In this document: positions 1-12,150 of the stretch, one piece after another
Position numbering within the stretch: position 1 is the first letter of the stretch
How the letters are laid out: each line of letters begins with the position of its first letter
Assembly: GCA_018389105.1 (NCBI GenBank)
Contig: JACATO010001572.1
Span: 1-64,000, forward strand
DNA length: 64,000 nucleotides
Reading direction: 5' to 3'
Source of the DNA: Nautilus pompilius
Taxonomy: Eukaryota; Mollusca; Cephalopoda; Nautilida; Nautilidae
Position numbers and translations under genes: made by a program
Notes under the pieces: generated by a model
Told to the model about the DNA's origin: nothing
The model's input: only the letters and a program-made list of their open reading frames with translations
Databases searched by the model: none

Positions 1-1319
1 TTTATTATACTTTCAATAAAGGAAAATTAGTTCCAAACATTAAATTAATTGATTCATGTAACCAAATGCAAAAAAAAGGAAATTTTGAAATTGTAAGATT
101 CTTTAATCACTTTTATTGGTTTTGGTAAAGTTAGTTTTTAATTAAAAACTGACTTCTTTTTGTTTTCAATAATTTTAACCAGGGGAGTGCAATTTTTCCC
201 TTTACATATAAGATCATATTGGTCAATACACGAGCTGGCATACAAGTTATTGTAAATAATTATATTTGGAATATACAGTTTGAATACAAGGCTCTTCATA
301 ATACATGATTGGCATGAGACAAACACTGGAGGTAAACATCAGGAAAACAGTAAAACTATGCTAAAGTCTGGAACCTGGTTTGAAATTTGAGTTATTAGCA
401 TGTATAGTCTTAATATTTTGAAAAAGCATGTTAATTTTTAAAAAGTCTGCTATGTTTGTATTTACCATGGTTAAGGAGGAAGTGCACAATTTAATGCTGT
501 TAGCTAGCTGCTGCCATTTGTGGCATGATAGCAGCATAGGGAGAAAAGACCGAAGATGCTTTATATGGGTAGATCTACACTTTAGAACAATTGTTCATCA
601 ATTTGTCATTTGGTCAAGAGAATCCAAGAAGCTGTAAATAGACAGGGTTTTGTAAACATATTTAAAGATGTAATGAGTGTGTGTTTGCAGGAAGCATTTG
701 ATATTGAAATCTTTATTCATAGTGAGAAGAAAATCAATGTGGGGATGAAAACTATCAGCAAAGATACTAGACAGGTAAATGTGTGTGGATACTGAATGGG
801 CGCTACTACTCCTGAAGTGGAGAAATACAGTCAGAGGACAAAATGTTCAAAAGACAAACCCTATGAACGATCACATTATTGTCAAGTTATATATCTACAC
901 CTATTTATTATTTTAAATGGTTCTACAGATTTTTGATACCAGTTAGTTTGCTACTAGGTCATATCACTACCATCTTTTACTTCAGGATCTATTGATTTAT
1001 ATTTTCTGCTTGCTTTATTCAAGAACGTTAATGGTTGGTTGTGTGGAGCAACCATCTTCACTAAGCCAAAACGACCTCTTCAACAGAGCTTGCTTTTAGA
1101 ACATTAAGCATCGTTGTAGTAGTGATGTTTTGAACGGTTCTCAGGGTATTCTAAAACGGTTTTATTATTATTCAAAGCTTTAAAATCAAAATAAAACAAA
1201 TTTTAGAAATTCTTTCATGCTCCAGTCAATTCTACAAAGAAAATTAATTTCATCTGTAGGCTCCTATCTCCTGTAACAAATTTCTGACACACTGTTCAAC
1301 GTCTCTGTATTTCTTTCCT

Positions 1320-2100
1320 TGCATCAGTGTTTCCAGGAGTACAGTGTACCATTTGGTTCTTGTCAGGATTTCCATTTTCAAAGCAGTTATCAAAGTCCAA
1401 ATGTTGGGATGGTTATTTGTTCCTGTACTTCAAAGGGCATTGTCAAACTGCTCAATGTTGTTGTTTGTGGATGACATGCTATTTTCAGTGCATTCATGAA
1501 CATTCCAGGAAGTAATAGGAAAATGGGATCATCATGTCTTCTTCTCTGATGTAACAACCTCAAAGTATGAAACTATTTTTTTGGGAGGAGGAGAATCATC
1601 TTCCGCAGTCACCTCAAAACCATCCACTACATTGTTTCTCTGCACTTGTTGCATTCCTTTCTGTTAGCATCTAACTTTTAGATTAAATTGATAATCTTGA
1701 CGGTATCTTGCCTCATGTTTATTTTGACCACTTTTTTGTAAACATTCTTCAAAGATGGAACAAGTGATGTTACTGATGCACCAGGAAAATGGGAAGAGAA
1801 AGAAACTGACACCACAGATTTTTCAAAATCTATCAAGGAATCTGGTCTTATGTTAGTTCTGAGCTCTTTGAGTTTGGCAAATAATTGATCATAAGTAGCT
1901 TGTCTTTTGTCCGGGGCTAAAGCAAAACATGGATCACTCAAGATGTCAGTTTGAGTGCAGGGTGTACAATTGATATTAAATGCATGAGCCGCATTTAAAC
2001 ATTCCATCCCCTGCCCAACTCCTGATCTGTTCAATATCAACCATTCCAACACGTGTTGCAAACATCAAAGTTTGTGTGGGGTCATCTTCACCACTATCAA
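1320..2100 (-). pseudogene. Decayed MULE (Mutator-like) transposase, copy 1
   Basis: Minus-strand translation of 1678-2061 gives an open stretch of 127 codons containing PCFALAPDKRQATYDQLF, then a LIDFEKS motif and FPGASV. This is the MULE transposase core pattern: 'pdK...Y..l...L......P....DFE.A......FP'. Downstream in the same direction, and out of frame, come VDGFEV, SYFEVV, FPITSWNV, a TNNNIEQF motif and NNHPNIWTLI. These match the C-terminal MULE region (FPi..WN, TNN.vEgfH, HPniW) in the right order. Stops and frameshifts separate the pieces, so the gene is dead. A fainter N-terminal part may reach about 2340. Family assignment is from motif recognition; no search was run. Confidence 0.82.
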
Positions 2101-5100
2101 CCTACAGGAATTGTCACCATAGACAAAATTGCAATATTGTTCCTTAGGAACAGCAGGAGCATTTTTCTTTCCTGCCACCAATTCCGAAATATTGCAACTC
2201 ATTGAAGAGATAGATAGCAATTCTGCCAAAACACAATCATTCAAGTTAATGGAAGCCTTGGAAATGTCAGATCGAGGTGCATTTTATCAGAGAGCTCATA
2301 CTATTTCCATGTTGGCAATTTCTTTCTTAGGGTTCTTGCAGTAGTAGCATGATTGTGCTCACTTACTATCTTAACGTCTTGTTTTCTTCATCTGTCCAGG
2401 TATGGACTGTTGCTTTACAAGGATGCTTTTCGTGCAGCCACTATTGCTTTGATCTTTCAGCATTTCTTTTATGCTCCTCCTAGATGTAGTTGAAATCATC
2501 ATCAAAGATTTTCCCATTATGTAATGAAATGATTTCTCACATTTAGCAACTGAGTTTTAAAATGTTTTCTATCACAATGTTCACTTGTTGCTTTATCGTG
2601 ATTTTATTAGTTTGAAAATAAATTCCACTCAAATATGCATATAAGACAGATGCATGGTAATAAAATGTGGTTGCTCAGTAAGTAAGTTAGTTTTTTTCAG
2701 AAATCGTGTTTCATATGTTATAATCCTAATATATTCTTTGTAATTTGTTTATAGACAATAATGGAAATAGTGCAGTGTTTTAAGTTGTATGTATATGGTT
2801 AACTTAATGGAAGGAGGTACTCAGTAGTTTTGTTGAAGTATTCATGATACAAGCAAAGCTTCTCATGGGAAGAATTAAATTCAGATTGATTGCTGGATGT
2901 AAATGAAAGTTTAGTTCACATTACAACAAGAATCCGTCATCTGACAATTCATAAATGGTTGAATTAAATAAAGTAGCTAAATGAATCAGCCTCAGTTGAT
3001 AATACAACACACTCTGGTAGAACAGAAACCACTCGCCATACAATTGCAGTTGTCAAAGAAAACTTTTTCAGGAAACCCAAAGAAATCAGATTGGAATATT
3101 TTAGAAAAACTCAGCTTTCACCTTTCACCCCTCCATAAAATATGGAAAGGGAGATTGAATATGATGCGTTATATCCAATTATCTGGAGGGATGGTTTGAA
3201 ATATTGGCAAATTTGACACAGCATTTGGTTGTTTCACTCAAATATTTTCCATGTATAGCTTTGTAATAGAATGTGTTCAATCTTACATAGTTGAACAGCT
3301 ACTACATATTAACTAACTTAGATACTTTATAAACACCCAAGATATACACAAACTCAGCTGCTAACTTGGAATTTCAGAATTTTGTTTAGAAAGTTTTCTT
3401 AGTAGTTGTAGCTGAAGGATTAGAGTAGAATGTGAAAGAATGATGGTTATATCTGTCTGAATCTGTTTTGCTTTGTCACTACCATGGTCCATGTGCACAT
3501 CTGGTTCTGAAATTAAAGATGTTCAGTAAAAGTGGTTGGTAGTGGATTCTTTCCCTTCAGAGACCCCTCAGCAAGAATGTGGTCTGTCTGTATTTCTTAG
3601 TTCAGAACACTGAAATGTACTCAGTAAATATTTTAAAACTCCCTCTTTGAATTTCAGTCAGTTTAAAATCAAAAGAGAAAGAGAGAGAGTATAGGTAATG
3701 GAAGTAACAATGATTTGGAAATTAAATTACTGTGTGATTGAATAAACCTAATCACTGGAATTTTAGCATCAATGGAAGAACAAACAGTCAACAAAGGCGA
3801 ATGATTTTCAATTCACTTTTTAATTAAGGTTCAAAAGTGATCATTGTCTTGAAGTTGACTTAGAAAAAGTTTATTTTGGCAGTTTGCAAAGTTGAGGAAT
3901 AAGGTGGAGGATATAACAAGAGATCATCCAACCATTTAGATGAAAACAAAGTGGTTTTGACAATTTTAATATAACATCAATTGGATTGTTCTCTATCTGG
4001 CGGGGCCACCCTTCAATCTATAGACTCTGAAAATATGTTAATCCAACCCAATGTGTTACAAAAAACGGTTTACAAATGAAACATCTGTCCATAGATTTTG
4101 TTTTGGTGCTACATGGCAACTGCTGCCTGGGGAAGCTAATAAAACAGCTCTGATTGGGGCACGGTTTGGACCATTGGCCATTTGCACAAACTTTGTCTTT
4201 AGTGTGTTGCAGCTCCCTGATTTTGACCACATTTACTGACTGCTTTTTAAAATGCTGTTTCATTGTCATTGTTGGTTCCTTTCACTTCTTTCCATGGCTA
4301 CATCTCTACTTCTGTACAAAAAGAGAAAGTTGGATTCTGAATGTCATGTTTATGATCAAAGTTGACTGAGCAATATTTGCACTTTATCCAAGAAGCAAGC
4401 CAATATGTGCTTTGTCTTGTTAAAGTCCATCGCAGGAAACCAAAGCTTCAACTTGTAACAGCATGATGAGAAGATGGAGGCAGAGAAGCTCGCCATGATT
4501 TGAAGGTAGTTAATCTTTGAATTAATATAAAGTTGTATTTTTTCATTCGTAGTTGTTTGTAAATCAGGGAGGAAAAACATTTTATTGTTTCTTGTCATCT
4601 TTCGGTTTGTTTCCTTTGACCAAGATCTTATGGTTAATCTGTTTTTGAAATTCCCTTTTATTTTATTGATCTTGGGTTTCACAAAAACCTGTGATGTCTG
4701 ACTGTTTAGGAGCAGCTCAATGAAGATGTCATAGTCTACTTTCCATTAATGTCTCAATGTTGGAATCTACTTAGCTGTTGTTTGTTAGTTTTATCTCAAG
4801 ATTTTGTTTGTCTCTTTCAGCTCCAAGACAATTTCAAATATGTATTTGTTTGTTCATCCTATTTCTTGACTGGAAACATTGACACATCACGTGACCTCAG
4901 GTCTTCTCTCCAATATTTTTTTTTGGTCCAGGTAAATAACATTTGTACAACAGTAAATTTTGTGTGATTTATACCTGGACAAGTGAAATTTGAATAATTG
5001 TGGGATTTATTGAGAAATGTATGTAACACAAACTTTGATAAACATTATTTAGAAACAGCACAGTATGATACCAATGGTAAACCTAGTATTCAGGACAAGA

Positions 5101-5174
5101 ATGTGATTAGTATGAATCAGCCCTGTTCATTTTGTAAATATTGTTAATATTTTCTTTTTTATTTTCTTATTTAG
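2101..5174. other. Intron upstream of Ig5 (copy 1), no gene seen
   Basis: AT-rich and CpG-poor. Apart from the weak MULE N-terminal tail (to about 2340) I see no coding pattern, RNA gene or structured repeat. Short open stretches lack codon structure. The same sequence is found at 39520-42603. Confidence 0.6.
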
Positions 5175-5480
5175 TCAGACCAGTGGTAAAAATGATATTA
5201 TCTACAACAAAAATCCAGGGCCGTCGTCAAAGCAACATAACTTGTTACATCCAATCTGATGGAAACCCACCAGAGTACATATTTAGACCATGGGAGCACT
5301 GGTGGGGTCAAGTCCATCTTCGGACTCTCTCTGGTACCAGCCACCCAAAATTCACAGAAATTGTTTCTTTCTCATCAACGCACCAAGACAGTGGCACCTA
5401 CAAATGTACAGTAATAAATGGGAATGCACAAACTGGACGCATTTTTTTTCAGTCATCTGAACTAAAAGTGAAGATACCAT
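5175..5480 (+). CDS. Ig-domain exon 5 of a multi-Ig receptor (intact copy)
   Basis: The exon is flanked by a pyrimidine-rich acceptor (TTTCTTATTTAG) and a GTACGT donor. It is 306 nt long and both introns are phase 1. The translation is an Ig fold: first cysteine in NITCYIQSD, aromatic residues in PWEHWWGQVH where the core tryptophan is expected, and the canonical second cysteine motif in HQDSGTYKCTV, followed by a G-strand (SELKVKIP). The domain would be extracellular and may bind a ligand or another receptor; no ligand can be inferred. It is the first exon of the 3' half-gene in this window and its 5' part is duplicated at 42604. It is open throughout, unlike its copy. Confidence 0.85.
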
Positions 5481-6416
5481 GTACGTTGTGAATTTTCATT
5501 TTCTTTTCTCTCTCACACGGCATCTGACAGCTTAGTTTTATTGTTAACATGACTAATCTGCTGAGTTCCGCATGCTTAACGTAAGAATAATCTGTAGTAT
5601 TTCCTGCACAATTTTACCACAGCTAAATGTTTATAATGCTGCTTAGTAATGATACAAGTCACTTTTGTGTCTAAGAATGCAGACAACTTTTATTCAGTTT
5701 AATCTGTTGATTATAACCAGGGAAATTAAATAATTACATTTTTTAATGTATGGTCTGGGAACAAATACCTGCCTTATAAGTAAATATAAAGAAATTGGGC
5801 AGAAGTCACATGATTTGTAATGTTTTTATATCCCGTATATTTAATGAAATGGAAATATTAGTTTTGTTTTATTTTTGCTTGCTCTCTCTGCAGATTATTG
5901 TTGTAGTAAAAATTATTTATTTGTACTTGATGTCAATTTATTCTCTATTTCTATTTGTTTTTTGTGCAATAATCCACAATCCACCATTTCACATCAGAAG
6001 TTATTCATATATTCAAATTTTTGTTTATTAGTATTCAAATTTCATATTGAATTGTTTGGTAACAAGTGAAATTTTATACTTCTAAAATCCATTTTTCGGT
6101 TACTTGCCAAACAAACTCTTCATCTGTGACCTTTAATCCTAGAATGAAAGTATCCAGTAAATGGGAATGTTGACAACTTCAGATCCCCAAATTGTTTGAA
6201 ATTCAGGAATGCTGTTAACTGATATTCTGATACAAATATTTATACATTTTATGCCAATAGATTTTCACTACATCTACTTCAATTTTCTTTGCTGTTTCTA
6301 CTCTGAAATCTACATCTTAATGAGATAAGAATTATTTGTGATGTGGATGCTGTTTGAGGATAATTTTCTAATACTGATTTGCTCAAAATCTCTCCCATAT
6401 TTACTGTTTATTTCAG
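5481..6416. other. Intron between Ig5 and Ig6
   Basis: AT-rich intronic sequence between the Ig5 donor and the Ig6 acceptor. No repeat or gene recognised. Confidence 0.6.
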
Positions 6417-6742
6417 CAAAACCAGTCATTGCTTTGCAAAGATTTACTATCAAAGCTGCTGAAGGCGCAGATGCTTTGCTGAGTTTAAAGTTCTATTCGT
6501 ACCCTAATTATTCAAGTATTACCTGGCTGAAGGTGAACAGAAAATCAACCCTGAGTACCATTTTGTCAAGGAGAATGTTGTGACCTTCATATCCTACAAA
6601 AATATCCTGAAAAATCTGGTTTTAAGGCTCTGGCTATATTAAAAACATCTGAGTCTTGATGATTTTGGAAAATATAGAGTCAACATTAGTAATGCTGAAG
6701 GCTGGGTAATACAGCCAATTGTCATACTATTGGGAAGGAGAG
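6417..6742 (+). CDS. Ig-domain exon 6 of the receptor, frame broken
   Basis: The acceptor is TTTATTTCAG and the donor AG|GTAATT. The translation opens with SKPVIALQRFTIKAAEGADALL and reaches an Ig core tryptophan in SSITWLK. The frame then shifts to read GEQKINPEYHFVKENVVTF, shifts again through GFKALAILKTSE, and ends in a third frame with SLDDFGKYRVNISNAEGW, which carries the DxGxY motif before the G-strand. Where Ig cysteines are expected there is Leu (LLSLKF) and Val (KYRVNI), so this may be a disulphide-less Ig domain. Total length (326 nt) is not compatible with phase 1 at both ends, so there is a net indel. Either a pseudo-exon or uncorrected long-read indels would explain it. Confidence 0.7.
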
Positions 6743-8534
6743 GTAATTTAAATACAATAAGAGGTTTGTTAATAAGGTCAGTGAGTTCTTTAACATTTGA
6801 GCACCTTTATAATTATTTTATATTTGTGAGCTCAACTAACTTGGACTTTGATGCTAAAAGGTGTCAGATCATAGAATAGGTTGGTTTGGATTTCCAATCA
6901 GTGTTTGTGCTTCATGGCGATTCTGCGAACCCCACACACATCACAGGTGTAAATGTCACTCGCTGTCTATCAATTGTATGATCAGTTTACAAAATGATGT
7001 TCAAGCTGTAATTAAATGTTTGTCACCGTTCAGGGTTACAGCACAATTTCTCTTTTCAAACATTCTGTTGTGGAGCTTCAAAATTGCTGCTGCAAATGAA
7101 ACGACAGACAGACAAGAATTTTTCTAAAATGATACGGTTATCTAGAATGGATACAGCAGCATTCCAGCATGAAAATTTGTCTTGGCCATCCCAGGAATGG
7201 TATCACTGTGGCAGATTCATTGCAGTGCTGCTTTATTACCATCTGCTGAAACTGATGTATGTATACAGAAGCACAGAGTGAATATGCTTATAGTAAACTT
7301 GGCTGGAGGTGTACCAAATGAATGACCAGGTGATTTTGATGCCACAGCTGAAGGATTGTAGCCTCTGATATAAACCTATGGAAATTTACAAAGCAGCATT
7401 TTATCGGAGGTGGGGGGGGACGAGGAGTTCACTGTAATTTTACGGGTAAAAGGAATGCGTCTGGCATAGATGAATGCCTGTTTAATTAGCTTAGTTACAT
7501 TTAGCCCTTTGATGAATTACTTAAAATACTAGTATTGGAGCAGTCTACACGGATGTACCAACGATAGACCAATTTGCTGCTGAATGTTTGGATAACAGAC
7601 ATTTTGTACTTTGCTAGACAGGTGAACAGCAAACCCTGGGGGTGGGCTGAGGCAGTGATTTGCTAGATTCCACATCGCTATGGAAATAATAAAATGAATT
7701 AAATATATTTTAATGATACTGATCTAACTGAAATGTTTTGAGTCTTTGACACTATCAATTTAATTTGTAGTAGTGTAATAGCATTAGTTTACCTTTTCAG
7801 TGATGAAATGTTTTAAACTTCTTTTGTACACACAATTGTTCCATATTCAATAACGTCCATGGATTCCATTACTTCTGTGTATATACTTAGGTTTGATCAC
7901 CCATTTTGATGTTGGACATATACAGAGATTAGAAAGAAGGTCATTGTGGGTAAGAAATAGCTGTAAAACACTATACATGGAGTTTGTGGTTTACAGTAGG
8001 AGTCTAAATCCTTTCAAGAGTCACTTGTTGGGAGTTACAGCTTTCCCCTTTTGATTATTTCTTGTAATCAAGCACCTGTATTACTCGTCTTCACACAAAG
8101 GTCTACAGAATCGATCAAATGATATGGTACGCTATATTTTGTCCAAAAGTTGACTTGAATGTTACGAATGTAAAACAAAAAAATATTCCAAGCTTGCAGC
8201 GTTGTTAGTTATGTTTGTTTAGTGCTTCAAAGTTCACCTGTATTTTTTGTACAGTCACATTACAACAAGGGAAAGCTGTTTCTGACAATATTGTACTTAG
8301 AAAACCTGGCCTGATATCAGTATTGTACTGTTCTCTGATTCTATAAAATAATTACAGTTATGTATTATTCTGTACTATATGTATAAATGAGAAGTGTGAT
8401 ACCTATAGCTTAGTGCAGAAGAATCAATGGATTAATCTTAACTTGTGACATACAGCTTGAAGAAGATTTAGTTTTCTAAAAGTTCAGTGGCCAACACAGT
8501 TCAATAAACTGATGTTTAATTATTTATCTTGCAG
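6743..8534. other. Intron between Ig6 and TM exon
   Basis: 1.8 kb of AT-rich sequence with a short poly-G run near 7412. No gene or transposon recognised. Confidence 0.55.
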
Positions 8535-8684
8535 AACCTGAAGCAATTGTAGGAGTAGCTGGGGACTTGCCTATTGGAATACCTATTGCAGCCTTTTTTG
8601 TTGGACTTGTTCTGACAGTAGGTGTTGCTGTAATTACCAGATATATTTACAGAAGGATGCTTTTAAAGCAAATAGCAGAACATG
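8535..8684 (+). CDS. Transmembrane exon of the receptor
   Basis: The acceptor is TTATCTTGCAG and the donor CATG|GTGAGA; length is 150 nt with phase 1 at both ends. The translation starts EPEAIVGVAGDLPIG, continues with a strongly hydrophobic stretch of about 22 residues (IPIAAFFVGLVLTVGVAVIT), and then a basic stop-transfer run (RYIYRRMLLK). This is a single-pass type I anchor placed just after the last Ig domain. The basic residues put the following exons in the cytoplasm. There is no acidic or basic residue buried in the membrane segment, so no sign of pairing with a charged adaptor chain. Confidence 0.85.
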
Positions 8685-10538
8685 GTGAGATTTTTAAAAT
8701 TTTAATACATGTGAGTAGAGGAACCATTGACCAGGAAAACATTTAGAAAAGATTAAACAATATTAGTATATCTGATTGTGATTAATAGTATTGGACTATA
8801 AGTAATCACTAGTACAGATAATACATTTATTCAGTATGTTAAGTTATATTTGAATCCTTGTGATTTATTGGTTCTTAATGACTTTTTCACAAAGGTAATT
8901 ACAATACAGATTTTCTGGTTGAGTTTAAAGTGTCTTTCTAATTTGCACCCATTTAGGATCTTAAGGTAACGTAATTGGATAAAGGGACAAGAAGCTTTAA
9001 ATCCTATATTAGCCCATTTTATGCATTATAGATGTGTACAGCCAAATAGTTATGTACATTTCATTCCTAACAGCAGAGGAGGACGCCATCACAACATAGA
9101 GACTCTTATCATTCCTTAGTTTGAAGGGCAAAAGGCAGAATGACCAGTCTGCCAGCCACATCATAGTGTCATGCTACTATTGTACAATGTCTGTTTCACA
9201 CAGTCTTGCAAAGTTTATGAATAGCCAAATAAACTGGAGGGGAAGGACTCTCTCACATAAACAAAAACAGAGTGGAAACCTCAATGGGAGCCATTCTGTC
9301 TCATGGAAAGCTTGTTTGATACAGCTGGTACCTGTTAATAACATCATCAAGAAGAGGTAGATGTGTAACACAGGCAAAGCTCGTCTCCATTGCCTAGTTT
9401 AAGTTGATAATACTGGTGTTGTCAATTCTGTAAACCTATACACCAAGGGAGGAAAAAAGATCAGATGTCACATTACATGTGTTAGTGGCATCTCCCACTG
9501 ACAAACTCTGCAATCTCGGCAGTTTGTTCTCCATGATCTTCTGTGTATGCATAGTTTTTCCATTAAGAGTGATAAGGAAGTAACTGAATGGTCTGTGTAT
9601 ACAAATCTTTAATTTTTAGTTATCAATTGATAATGATTGAATAGCAAATTGACTACATTATAGCAATACTGTCATGTACAACCGATGGAGGTTTATTGTA
9701 ATTTCTGAATCATACAAGTACCTTGTTCATGTATTAATCAAATCCTGTCCAGAAAATGTGTAGAATGCATTGTTCAAGCTTTCGACACCCAGACCATTCT
9801 GTAGATCGTATTGCATTTTCAGGTTTTTCACCAGGTTCCAGCTACAATACTGCTACAGTCGGTGTTGATGTTACCCTACTGTGTGTGACTTTTGTTGTTT
9901 TGTGGTTGAAATTGAAGTAGTACCTTAGTTTATGGAAAAAAACAACTCGTGAAGTCTTCTGGTGATGAGGGAATGCTGCTGCCACTGTTGATGGATCAAG
10001 TGTTTACACTCAATACAGAAGTTTGGTGCTGAAATTAAAAAAGGCTGTCAGAAGAATGTACATTTTTTCTAAATTTTCTAGACGTTCACAAGTCATGGAA
10101 GAATTACAAAATTAGATATGGATCTCGATGATGGATTTGTTTGGTGTGTAGCTTGATAACAAACAAGTCAGTATCCAGTATGAACAATATGCTAACTCCT
10201 AGTTACACAACTTGTCATTTCTCCTGCTATGTTATCGTTTGATCTCAGAAGAGGAATGTGATCGCTATAATACCAACTTTGTGGGCTCTAATGCACAAGG
10301 ATATCACATTCTTCTACATTGATATCTTATATCTAAAATTAAAGAAGTAAAATTATCATCTTGTGCAGAAATTCAATGTGACAAACAAATGAGGGAGATT
10401 ACTCTACAATAGTGTTTATGAATTTGAATATATCATCAGACGGTTACAATAGATTAAGATTGTTTTACTGCAAATCATTTTAGCTTTAATATACTATTTT
10501 GGTAGAAGAATTAATTACTGTGATCTTTTTTCTTATAG
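8685..10538. other. Intron after the TM exon
   Basis: AT-rich intron. It contains one possible alternative terminal exon (9823-9920, listed separately); nothing else recognised. Confidence 0.55.
9823..9920 (+). CDS. Possible alternative terminal exon
   Basis: A TTGCATTTTCAG acceptor is followed by 32 codons ending in TAG. Joined in phase 1 to the TM exon it would read G-FSPGSSYNTATVGVDV, then a hydrophobic run and KLK stop. It fits the phase rule of the gene, but the hydrophobic ending is odd for a cytoplasmic tail and a short phase-compatible reading frame can occur by chance. Only transcript data could decide. Confidence 0.2.
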
Positions 10539-10574
10539 AAGAGGAGGTTGAGGATTAGAGATTGTAAAGTGATG
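10539..10574 (+). CDS. Short cytoplasmic-tail exon with early stop (EEEVED)
   Basis: A strong acceptor (TTTTTTCTTATAG) and a consensus donor (GATG|GTAAGT) bracket 36 nt. In phase 1 after the TM exon it reads EEEVED and then a stop codon, giving a receptor with a very short acidic tail (AEHEEEVED). The exon length would keep the gene's phase-1 pattern, but the included form ends here. Skipping it joins the TM exon directly to the microexon at 12007 in frame. It could be a regulated cassette; alternatively the stop is a sequencing error. Confidence 0.5.
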
Positions 10575-12006
10575 GTAAGTTTTTAAATTAGTTTGTTTCC
10601 TTTTGAAAAATCCTTTTGTTCCATGAACCTTGACACAGCTTACCTTATGCTGAATTACTTTTATTTCAGTTTGTGTGTGCACACTGCATTAGCTAGCTGC
10701 TTGTTTGTTTGATGACAGGGGTATGGCAGAGGATCTGGTAAGGGCTCACAGGTATTCTCAGTACTGGGAATTAACATTATCACGGCAAAATATGTGCTAC
10801 CAAAATTTCACGGACAGGGTCTTTGCTAAATGTGGATGAACATGTTTGTTTAGTGCTTTTCGATATTTTATCAAATCATTGGACAGCATTTACTTCCTGG
10901 TTGTAAATTCAGGGGAAATAGTACTGTACTTTTCATGAATTAAAATCCTTGACTCTTGAAATTTTCTTTTCGTTCAAAGACCATCTGTGACCTCCATCAT
11001 ATAAATGTGACTCTTGGCCATTATTTCACTGATTTTACTTGTTTATTAAAGTTCTGAAGTGCAAAATGTCTGAGTATTTAAAGGTCAAAACTGTGGGACC
11101 ATTTTATAAATTTGTTTTGACTTCCAGTTGATGGCACGAAATACGTGATACTGTTTTAGAATTCCACCATATGTTTGTATGAGCAGCTTCAGGTATATTT
11201 ACGTATTTAACCTGGACAAAGGTATTTGATTATGACGAGAATCTTGACAGGCAGTCAAGGGTCTGTAGAAACGGACAAACAGAAATATGAAATTTTAATC
11301 ACTTTTTTCGTTAATTATCTCTTTCTAGGTTAAGAAATCTTCAGACATTTGGTGCTTCGTGTCTATTTAAGTTTCATAAACTGGGAGTTTATGGTACATC
11401 TTCTCAAATTAATTGAGTTACCATGTTGTAGATTGGTTTCAGTTGTTAGCAGATGTGAACATTTACTGACTTAATTATGATGAGACATAAAATGAACTAT
11501 TTTGTAATCAGCTTTTGTTTTGATTCTGCAGAGTTCAAGGATGGGTTTTGACCATTGGGAAAGAAAGTGACCAATCCGGTCAATACAGACTGATGTGATT
11601 ACAGTATTTGTTCAGTAAATCCATTTTGGAGAAGAGAGGCCAAATTAATGATTAATTCCTGCTTATAAATGTAAATGAACCTATTATATCTCAACTTTGA
11701 AAAGATTCAGTTAATAAACATTTAGTTTTCTGATTTACTGTTTTAATTAACTTTGCAATCGTAGTCATTACTGAAGTCAATTGCCTATGATTTTGAAGAG
11801 GTTGCAAATTGTATCAGTTGGCACAATATGTTGTATATTTGTTCTTTTAAAATAGAAATGACTGAAATAGCAAAAATGTTTGATTTTTCCTTGATTAGAC
11901 CAGGCTAATAAAGCCCCATTTCATAGTCATCTTCTGTTGTCACCATTAGGATTAACTTGAGCAGGAATACCGATGTATAAATATTATCGTTGTTTTTAAT
12001 TTTCAG

Positions 12007-12024
12007 TGGTGCAAACAGGTCAAG
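12007..12024 (+). CDS. 18-nt cytoplasmic microexon
   Basis: An acceptor (TTTTTAATTTTCAG) and a GTAAGA donor bracket only 18 nt, in phase 1 on both sides. With the G of the preceding exon it encodes VVQTGQ (with the first base of the last exon's codon). It lies in line between the TM exon and the terminal exon at 17784 and joins both without breaking frame. Such short sites can arise by chance; the agreement of phase on both sides is the supporting argument. Confidence 0.45.
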
Positions 12025-12150
12025 GTAAGATGATCGAATTATTTCATGTCAGGTATTTAACCTCCTGACCCATTTTGATTTCACCGATTTAGATAGATAC
12101 TCAACATGGTTATCCAGATATTTCTGATCTCAACACTGTGCATACTTATT

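Larger units (their letters stand above)
1..5395. repeat. Copy 1 of a 5.4-kb direct segmental duplication
   Basis: The whole block recurs in the same orientation at 37411-42829. The two are almost identical over long stretches; differences are mostly one- or two-base indels, often in homopolymers, with few substitutions. The block contains a decayed MULE transposase (minus strand), intronic sequence and most of the Ig5 exon. Its left limit coincides with the window edge, so the true left boundary is unknown. The homology ends inside the Ig5 exon, just before the second conserved cysteine. Confidence 0.97.

Noticed and set aside
610-795. 61-codon + strand frame preserved in both duplicates (also 38020-38205)
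   Set aside because: It is preserved only because the 5.4-kb block is duplicated; no motif or splice context supports coding.
11520-11610. Possible extra receptor exon after TTGATTCTGCAG
   Set aside because: In phase 1 it meets a stop quickly and no good donor follows; less consistent than the exons at 10539, 12007 and 17784.
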